From: Scytonema millei VB511283
Lineage (GTDB): Bacteria; Cyanobacteriota; Cyanobacteriia; Cyanobacteriales; Chroococcidiopsidaceae
DNA length: 64,000 nt
Direction: 5' to 3'
NCBI RefSeq assembly: GCF_000817735.3
Contig: NZ_JTJC03000009.1
Location: 1-64,000, forward strand
Below are positions 58,244 through 64,000 of this stretch, piece after piece. The stretch's first letter is position 1; each line of letters begins with the position of its first letter. A model generated the notes under the pieces. That model had not been told where the DNA came from. It saw only the letters and a list, made by a program, of their open reading frames with translations, and searched no databases. The position numbers and the translations under genes were made by a program.

Positions 58244-61135
58244 ATGAACGACTCGTTCCACGAACAAAGCTATGCTTACTTTCTCCAAGAAGCACCACAA
58301 TTGCTACAAATTTTGGAGGAAGAACTACTGAATTTGAAAACCGAGTGGAGTATGAATAAGGTTCATACTTTAATGCGGGCAACTCACACGCTTAAAGGTT
58401 CGGCGGCTTGTGTTGGTTTGGACAGTATCAGGCAGCTTGCACACTCTTTTGAAGACATTTTTCGCCACCTGTGCCGACCGGAAGTCACGCTCGATCGCGA
58501 AACGGAAGCCTTACTATTTGAAGCTTATGACTGCCTGCGTACCCCTTTGATGGCAGAAATTACTGGCAGCCACAGTCATGATGCCGAAGTCTTCGATCGC
58601 GCTGCCGCAGTTTTTAGCGAATTGCAAGCAAAACTAGGAGTTAATTTCGCGCCAGAAGTTGAAATTCCTAACTCAGATGAATTGGGGTTTGATGTCACTA
58701 AATCTATTTTTGAAGTTGGGGTAGCTCAACGCTTGGCAGAGATCGATCGCGCTTTAGCTGGTGGGGAAGTGGAAACAATTGCCACCACGTTACAAACTCA
58801 AGCTGAAGTTTTTTTAGGTTTAGCAGAGTCTTTAAATTTACCAGGATTTGAGGCGATCGCGAGTGCGGCGATCGCAGCTTTGGCTTGCTATCCCGACAAA
58901 GCGATAACTATTACCCAAATAGCCTTAGCAGACTTTCAACAAGGGCAAGCATCCATCCTAGCAGGCGATCGCGACGGAGGTGGGAGTCCTTCGGCGCAGT
59001 TGTTGGAATTAGTAAAGGGAGCAGGGGAAAAGAGAGCTGGGGAAGCTGAGGGAGCTGAGGGAGAGAAGAGAGCTGGGGGAGCTGGGGAAGCTGAGGGAGA
59101 AAATACCAATTACCAATTACCAATCACCACCCCCGACGAAGCAGATTCTTTACTAGAGTCAATCTGGACGATCGCCGAACCTGTAGACGATGGGGCAGCA
59201 GAGCCATCAGAGACAGCCACCGCAGCAACCAATACTAACTCCGATCGAGCGGTGTCGCCGCCTTCATCCTTAGCGAAAAGAGATGCAGCTATGTCGGATA
59301 CAGTCAGAGTTAATGTCGGGCATTTAGAGCGGCTGAACTATTCTATTGGCGAATTGCTGACTAATCAAAACCGCCAAACTTTACAGGATGAAAAACTACA
59401 AGGCGGGATGCAAGGGTTACTTGAATTAATTCAACAGCAACAGCAAATGTTGATGGAACTCAAGCAGCGCTTGGACTTACAGGGAAAAGACCGTTCTAGT
59501 AAACTTGCCGTGTTGGTGCAATCTTTATTAGCAAATGGAGCGCAACTGCAAGCAACTGGGGATGAAATCGATCTCTATGCTCGCCAGTCTAGCCAGATGT
59601 TGGAGAAACAAAGCCGCTTGTTAAATAGCGTGCGAGATGAGTTTTTGACGGCGAGAGTTATTCCCGTCAGCGTTGTTTTCGATCGCCTGCCTCCAATTTT
59701 GAGGCAACTAGAAACTCTACACGATAAGTCTGTAGCGTTGGAGTTCAGCGGTAAAGAGGTATTGATAGACAAAGCCGTGGCTGAAAAACTTTACGACCCC
59801 CTTTTGCATTTGGTGCGCAATGCCTTCGATCATGGGATTGAGCCTAAGTCTAGGCGATCGCAATTGGGGAAAGCGTCAACGGGTCGAATTGCCATTCGTG
59901 CTTTTCATCAAGGCAGTCACCTAACAATTGAAATCCAAGATGACGGACAAGGGCTTAATTACGATCGCATTCGCCAACGAGCGATTGAAATGGGTTTAGT
60001 TTCACCAGTAGACGCTAACAGTCTCAGCGAAGTTCAGCTGATGGATTTTATTTTTGAACCAGGCTTTTCGACTGCGGCTCAGGTGAATAATCTTTCAGGA
60101 CGAGGCGTAGGACTAGACGTGGTGCGCGCTCAGTTACAATCCCTCCAAGGGGCGATCTCAGTTTATTCTCAACCCCAACGCGGTACGACTTTCATTCTCC
60201 AAATTCCTTTAAGTTTGACAATTGCGAAATTATTTCTCTGTCAAGTTGGTTCTACTACCTATGCTTTACTCGGTAGCGCGATCGAACAGATCTTACTCCC
60301 TCAACCAGAACAATTGCGTCCTTGGCGGGGAGGTAAGGTTTTGCGATGGGGTGAAGCAAATGCAGAACAGTTAATTCCTGTTTTACCCCTGAAAGGAATT
60401 TTGCCCTATTTTACGCCGCTAACGGCTCCCGCCGATAGTCCTACCACTCTACAAGGACGCATTGTATTGCTACGCTACCAAGACCAACTTATAGCAATAG
60501 AAATAGACCACGCGATCGGCGAACAAGAATTGGTGATTCGACCGCTAGACCCGATGATCGTTCCGCCTAGCTATGTTTATGGTGGGAGTATTTTGGCTGA
60601 TGGCAAACTTACCCTCGCGATTGACAGTACTGCTTTAGCAAAGTATGTATTAGAGCGACAAGTCACTCAGGGCATGGGGCAGGTGAGGAGCGATCGGGAT
60701 AGCGGTTTACTTGGTAGCGTTACGCCTATGCATTCAATCCCGCAGCTACAATCAGAATCATCTGCTGTGGGAGCCAAAATCTTGTTAGTCGATGATTCTC
60801 TGACTTGGCGACAAACTCTAGCGCTGACGTTACAACAGGCTGGATATCAAGTGGTACAAGCAGATAACGGTCGCGAGGCAATGACACAACTGCGATCGCA
60901 TCCCGATTTTGGGGCGATCGTCTGCGATTTAGAAATGCCGCAAATGAATGGTTTGGAATTACTCCATTACTGTCGCCAGTCCCCCAGTTTCGCCCAAATT
61001 CCCTTTCTCATACTGACTGCTAACACCGACGCTGAAAATCAAAAAGCAGCAATGGAATTAGGGGCAACTGACTATATCAATAAATCGCGATCGCACCAGG
61101 AACTTTTGGCAGTTGTGGCTCAGTCGATTCGATGA
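58244..61135 (+). CDS. pixL: CheA-like hybrid histidine kinase PixL
   Basis: 963 aa from the ATG of MNDSFHEQSYAYFLQEAP; the frame is open to 58100, but those 48 codons are CAGCTCCCT repeats. HPt domain with His48 in RATHTLKGSAACVGL, a second HPt-like region (about 150-250), then a low-complexity linker, dimerisation domain, HATPase (LVRNAFDHGIEPKSRR, DDGQGLNYDRI, GRGVGLDVVRAQLQ), CheW domain and a C-terminal receiver (KILLVDDSLTWRQTL, phospho-Asp in AIVCDLEMPQMNG). It phosphorylates PixG and PixH in response to PixJ. Residues about 259-296 come from GGAGCTGAGG repeats and are likely an unstructured insert. Confidence 0.94.
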   Translation: MNDSFHEQSYAYFLQEAPQLLQILEEELLNLKTEWSMNKVHTLMRATHTLKGSAACVGLDSIRQLAHSFEDIFRHLCRPEVTLDRETEALLFEAYDCLRTPLMAEITGSHSHDAEVFDRAAAVFSELQAKLGVNFAPEVEIPNSDELGFDVTKSIFEVGVAQRLAEIDRALAGGEVETIATTLQTQAEVFLGLAESLNLPGFEAIASAAIAALACYPDKAITITQIALADFQQGQASILAGDRDGGGSPSAQLLELVKGAGEKRAGEAEGAEGEKRAGGAGEAEGENTNYQLPITTPDEADSLLESIWTIAEPVDDGAAEPSETATAATNTNSDRAVSPPSSLAKRDAAMSDTVRVNVGHLERLNYSIGELLTNQNRQTLQDEKLQGGMQGLLELIQQQQQMLMELKQRLDLQGKDRSSKLAVLVQSLLANGAQLQATGDEIDLYARQSSQMLEKQSRLLNSVRDEFLTARVIPVSVVFDRLPPILRQLETLHDKSVALEFSGKEVLIDKAVAEKLYDPLLHLVRNAFDHGIEPKSRRSQLGKASTGRIAIRAFHQGSHLTIEIQDDGQGLNYDRIRQRAIEMGLVSPVDANSLSEVQLMDFIFEPGFSTAAQVNNLSGRGVGLDVVRAQLQSLQGAISVYSQPQRGTTFILQIPLSLTIAKLFLCQVGSTTYALLGSAIEQILLPQPEQLRPWRGGKVLRWGEANAEQLIPVLPLKGILPYFTPLTAPADSPTTLQGRIVLLRYQDQLIAIEIDHAIGEQELVIRPLDPMIVPPSYVYGGSILADGKLTLAIDSTALAKYVLERQVTQGMGQVRSDRDSGLLGSVTPMHSIPQLQSESSAVGAKILLVDDSLTWRQTLALTLQQAGYQVVQADNGREAMTQLRSHPDFGAIVCDLEMPQMNGLELLHYCRQSPSFAQIPFLILTANTDAENQKAAMELGATDYINKSRSHQELLAVVAQSIR
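59018..59130 (+). repeat. In-frame STRR block inside pixL
   Basis: About a dozen units of the GAGCTGGGG/GAGCTGAGG type, then ATTACCAATTACCA. The peptide reads GEKRAGEAEGAEGEKRAGG and so on. Same repeat family as the gcvH-gcvP spacer. Confidence 0.85.
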
Positions 61136-61143
61136 TTTATAGT

Positions 61144-61560
61144 TCATGCTTTGGGACGTATCTCAAATGCTAGTTGGGAACGGTAGAAGCAAACATCAAA
61201 TTCTAGGAAAAAATTCATCCGCCCCAATAGTAAAGGCACGTTATCAGACAAACTCCATGCAAATACTAATCGTACAGGATCGAAACCACCTATCTGAGCG
61301 GAAACTAATAGTCCCCGTGCCTCTGTCGAAGCTAAATTGCCTGCCAAAATTACAGAAGTTGTTTGTTCTTCCCAGACTGCACCAAGCTGAACCCCGATGT
61401 TATGTGGTAAGACATTGACACTCGCACCTGTATCTAATAAAGCTGAACCCTCTACGGATGAATCCCGATACATGAGGGATAGCGGTAATTGAGGCAGCGC
61501 ATCGGGAACGCCAAACGCATCAAATCCTTGTACGAAGTTGAATCTTTGAGCGTTACGCAT
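61144..61560 (-). CDS. Retropepsin-like aspartic protease-family protein
   Basis: 138 aa. Asp43-Thr-Gly-Ala in SALLDTGASVNVLPHNIGVQLG is the single-copy aspartic protease motif, with a following LAGNLASTEARGLLVSAQIGGF strand pattern. Members of this clan work as dimers; many cyanobacterial copies have no assigned role. It overlaps the upstream small gene by 8 bases and is convergent with pixL across 8 bases. Confidence 0.75.
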   Translation of the reverse strand: MRNAQRFNFVQGFDAFGVPDALPQLPLSLMYRDSSVEGSALLDTGASVNVLPHNIGVQLGAVWEEQTTSVILAGNLASTEARGLLVSAQIGGFDPVRLVFAWSLSDNVPLLLGRMNFFLEFDVCFYRSQLAFEIRPKA

Positions 61561-61768
61561 TGTGCGTCGGTTGCTCTGACTCTAAAAGCTGAGCCAGTTG
61601 GTGAGCTGCTTCATGTGAGTTTAGGGGCGACCAAACCGAGTAGGTAGCTCCTGGTTCTAAAGTGGGTTCCTCTTCTTGAGCAAGTTCTGCAACCAAAAAC
61701 TTCATTACTTTTAGCTTGTCTGCGCGGCTTAAACCTCTCAGAGTAGGAAATAACTCTGCTACTGTCAT
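61553..61768 (-). CDS. Small hypothetical protein paired with the retropepsin-like gene
   Basis: 71 aa, helical: VAELFPTLRGLSRADKLKVMKFLVAELAQEEEP then a polar tail. The overlap of 8 bases with the protease-like gene indicates coupling. A two-gene unit of this form recurs in cyanobacteria to my knowledge; it could be a toxin-antitoxin-like pair, but nothing in the sequence shows it. Confidence 0.65.
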   Translation of the reverse strand: MTVAELFPTLRGLSRADKLKVMKFLVAELAQEEEPTLEPGATYSVWSPLNSHEAAHQLAQLLESEQPTHNA

Positions 61769-62053
61769 AGGGCTTAAAAGAATGCTTGACTTCTTTATTT
61801 TCCCATACTCACCAGCAATTATTTGTTTATCAATTTGTTTGATATTACATCATTTGCCGCGCTAACACTGCTCTCACAAAATGACAAAATCTTTCTTCCC
61901 CCTGACACTTGCCTCTCTCTTTCGATCTAGCTTATGCTGCTCGAAACGCTGCTAAACGGCTATTTTCACCCGCTAATTATTGGCTTAGGAAAATGTTAAG
62001 TTGGCAGAGCGCGATCGCATAAACTCACTATTTACTCAAGTCTTGTAGAAACC

Positions 62054-63499
62054 TTGTCAGCTCTTAGCAATACGCAACCTCTAGCGGCTGCAACAGAATT
62101 AACCACCCACCAGCCGCCGATAATTTCCAAACCCGTCCTTCGGACTAGCCTCAAGGCTTCTACTATTGATGGTGTCTTTGCTGCTATCTTTTCTAGCGTT
62201 ACCAGTGGTGTTTTACTAACTAACTTTTTGCTTCAGTTGGGGGCAAATCCTTTAGAAGTTGGGATGCTCTCTTCGATTCCAATGCTGACGAGTTTACTAC
62301 AACCATTAGGAGCATTCTTAGCCGAACGAAGTAGCAGCCGTCACTTTTTTTGTTGGTGGACTTTTATCCCCGCACGACTATTATGGTTAATTCCCATCGC
62401 AGGTATTTGTTGGATTGGTTGGTTTAATGCTAACTCTCACCAATTAGTCAGGTTGACTTTGGCAACTATTTTCGCTAGCAATATTCTTGCAGGCTTAGGT
62501 ACTTCCTCTTGGCTGAGTTGGATGGCGGCTTTAGTCCCCCATCGCTTGCGGGGTCGATATTTTGGTTTTCGCAATAGTGCGGCAAGTTTGACGACTTTAA
62601 TCGCCGTACCTCTAGCAGGATTGACAATTTCGATTCTGCCTGGTGATACGATTCAGGGATACGGTATCGTCTTGGGATTGGGCATTATTGCAGGAATCAT
62701 CAGTTTGGCGTGTCAAAATTTCATGGTCGATATCAATCCCCAATTGCCACCACCGTCGCTATTATCGCCATCACAATCGCATTCTCTAGCAGTAGCAGAA
62801 GTCATACAACCGCCGCCAATTTTTAGCTTGTTCCGAGATTTAAATTTCGTCAAATTTCTACTGTACTTCGGTTTGTGGGCATTTGCGGTTAACTTAATCG
62901 TGCCGTTTTATAACCTTTACTTGCTAGACAATTTAAAACTAGACCTCAATTGGGTGTCTTTATATACGAGTCTCCATGCAGGCACGAACTTGGTGATGCT
63001 GCTTATTTGGGGTAAGCTAGCCGATCGCCTGGGGAATCGTCCCTTATTGTTGATAATAGGGATTTTAGTGGGAGTTTTACCTTTATTCTGGCTGGGAACG
63101 GGAAATAACTTATTATCACTGTGGCTGTGGTTGCCACTCATTCACCTAGTTAAAGGTTCGCTGTGGGCAGCTATTGACTTGTGTAGTAACAATATCCAAA
63201 TGGAATTAGCACCCAAGTCTCATCCTTCCAGTTATTTTGCGATCGCTGCTGCCACTGCTGGGGTATTTGGTGCTTTGGGGACAACGGTAGGCAGCCAACT
63301 CACAACTTTAGATGCGATCGGTGGTCTCCCTGGAGTGTTTATTATTTCTACTATTGTGCGTTTACTTGCTTTATTTCCCTTGATTTTCGTCCGCGAACCG
63401 CGCAGCCAGTCCCTCACCCAAGTTTTACGCCTTCACCTACGGAAACCGCAATTAGTAACAGAGGAGCCTGCAACAAGCGCGACTAATTCTGCACAATAG
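62054..63499 (+). CDS. Major facilitator superfamily transporter
   Basis: 481 aa from a TTG start; no closer ATG keeps the first membrane helix. Twelve hydrophobic segments are visible. MFS signs include VPHRLRGRYFGFRNSAASLTTLIAVPLAG in the first half and IWGKLADRLGNRPLLLIIGILVGVLPL, a loop 2/3-type motif, in the second. Substrate unknown. It lies about 95 bases upstream of moaA; the gap consists of AATGACC repeats. Confidence 0.85.
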   Translation: MSALSNTQPLAAATELTTHQPPIISKPVLRTSLKASTIDGVFAAIFSSVTSGVLLTNFLLQLGANPLEVGMLSSIPMLTSLLQPLGAFLAERSSSRHFFCWWTFIPARLLWLIPIAGICWIGWFNANSHQLVRLTLATIFASNILAGLGTSSWLSWMAALVPHRLRGRYFGFRNSAASLTTLIAVPLAGLTISILPGDTIQGYGIVLGLGIIAGIISLACQNFMVDINPQLPPPSLLSPSQSHSLAVAEVIQPPPIFSLFRDLNFVKFLLYFGLWAFAVNLIVPFYNLYLLDNLKLDLNWVSLYTSLHAGTNLVMLLIWGKLADRLGNRPLLLIIGILVGVLPLFWLGTGNNLLSLWLWLPLIHLVKGSLWAAIDLCSNNIQMELAPKSHPSSYFAIAAATAGVFGALGTTVGSQLTTLDAIGGLPGVFIISTIVRLLALFPLIFVREPRSQSLTQVLRLHLRKPQLVTEEPATSATNSAQ

Positions 63500-63593
63500 T
63501 AATTAGTTGCAAGTCATTTGTTCATTGTCAGTTGTTATTTGCTAATGACCAATGACCAATGACCAATGACCAATGACCAATGACTAAACAGCA
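63500..63593. repeat. STRR: CAATGAC units
   Basis: About six copies of CCAATGA at 63545-63586 ahead of moaA. Confidence 0.85.
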
Positions 63594-64000
63594 TGAATAA
63601 AGTAGATTACCTCCGAATTAGCTTAATCGACCGCTGTAATTTTCGGTGTCAGTATTGTATGCCCGAAGGTGCAGAGCTGGATTATATTTTGCGACAACAG
63701 CTATTAACGGCTGAGGAATTGCTAACTTTAATTCGCGAGGTATTCATTCCAGTAGGGTTTACGCGATTTCGATTGACTGGTGGCGAACCGTTACTGCATC
63801 CGCAGGTTGTAGAAATTGTCCGAGCGATCGCAACTCTACCTCAAACTCAAGACCTGGCGATGACAACAAACGCATTTTTGTTGGCAAACAAGGCGCAAAA
63901 TCTCTACGATGCAGGATTAAGACGGATCAACATCAGCCTCGACTCCCTCGATCCTGAAGTGTTCGATCGCATTGTAGGCAGTCGCGGACGTTCTCGCTGG
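63594..64000 (+). CDS. moaA: GTP 3',8-cyclase MoaA, N-terminal part (runs off the window)
   Basis: 135 codons to the window edge, no stop. A radical SAM enzyme that starts molybdenum cofactor synthesis. The [4Fe-4S] cysteines are Cys15, Cys19 and Cys22 in [46 protein letters not shown] and [11 protein letters not shown] are family motifs. The ATG follows a CAATGAC repeat block. The cofactor is needed by nitrate reductase, which fits the nitrogen genes elsewhere in the window. Confidence 0.96.

Overview
The window is cyanobacterial chromosome. The octamer GCGATCGC (HIP1) occurs many times on both strands. There are Cph1-type phytochromes, a Pix-type phototaxis operon, the carboxysome shell protein CcmP, ferredoxin-nitrite reductase behind an NtcA-type promoter, the bifunctional arginine dihydrolase/ornithine cyclodeaminase AgrE, and a GlpX-type F/SBPase. 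Intergenic DNA is crowded with 7-bp-type short tandem repeats and palindromes, as in Chroococcidiopsis-like and heterocyst-forming cyanobacteria. I cannot name the species from sequence alone.

Layout. 0-5 kb: an Ap4A phosphorylase-like gene and three paralogous RTX calcium-binding genes. 5.6-10.5 kb: glycine cleavage genes gcvT, gcvH, gcvP. 10.5-15.1 kb: an ExoD-like protein, a chromate transporter, a TVP38/VTT membrane protein and aspartate kinase. 15.2-20.2 kb: a light-signalling module (hybrid kinase, Rcp1-like regulator, Cph1-like phytochrome) whose regulator gene is split by a 912-bp IS1-family element. 21-29.5 kb: agrE, hsp20, an N-formylglutamate amidohydrolase-like gene, gamma-glutamyltranspeptidase and nirA, giving a nitrogen/amino-acid flavour. 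29.6-33.7 kb: a second, intact copy of the phytochrome module. 34-41 kb: Gfo/Idh/MocA oxidoreductase, OmpR-type regulator, monothiol glutaredoxin plus BolA, PlsC-type acyltransferase, tadA, grxC. 41-46.4 kb: ccmP, a pentapeptide-repeat protein, a split nuclease/membrane gene pair, glpX, hemA. 46.5-51.4 kb: two small unknown genes, an RRM protein, recQ, a toxin-antitoxin pair and an AlbA_2-like pseudogene. 52-61.1 kb: pixG-pixH-pixI-pixJ-pixL. 61.1-64 kb: a retropepsin-like gene pair, an MFS transporter and the start of moaA, which runs off the window.

How the genes work together. The two phytochrome modules and the pix operon put three light-input systems within 46 kb. Both phytochromes keep the GAF cysteine that binds phycocyanobilin in Cph1 and overlap the regulator gene by 53-56 bases. 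PixJ carries four GAF domains, one with a Cys-His pair and two with Cys-Tyr plus an extra cysteine in an inserted loop. The Pix cluster should convert light quality into type IV pilus motility.

The most unusual genome-scale signal is that the short tandem repeats that fill intergenic spaces also lie inside reading frames without breaking them: in gcvP, in the linker of lysC, in the linker of pixL, and as C-terminal tails of tadA and the OmpR-type regulator. Several palindrome families recur in the window, including one perfect 28-bp palindrome. No tRNA, rRNA or CRISPR array was seen.
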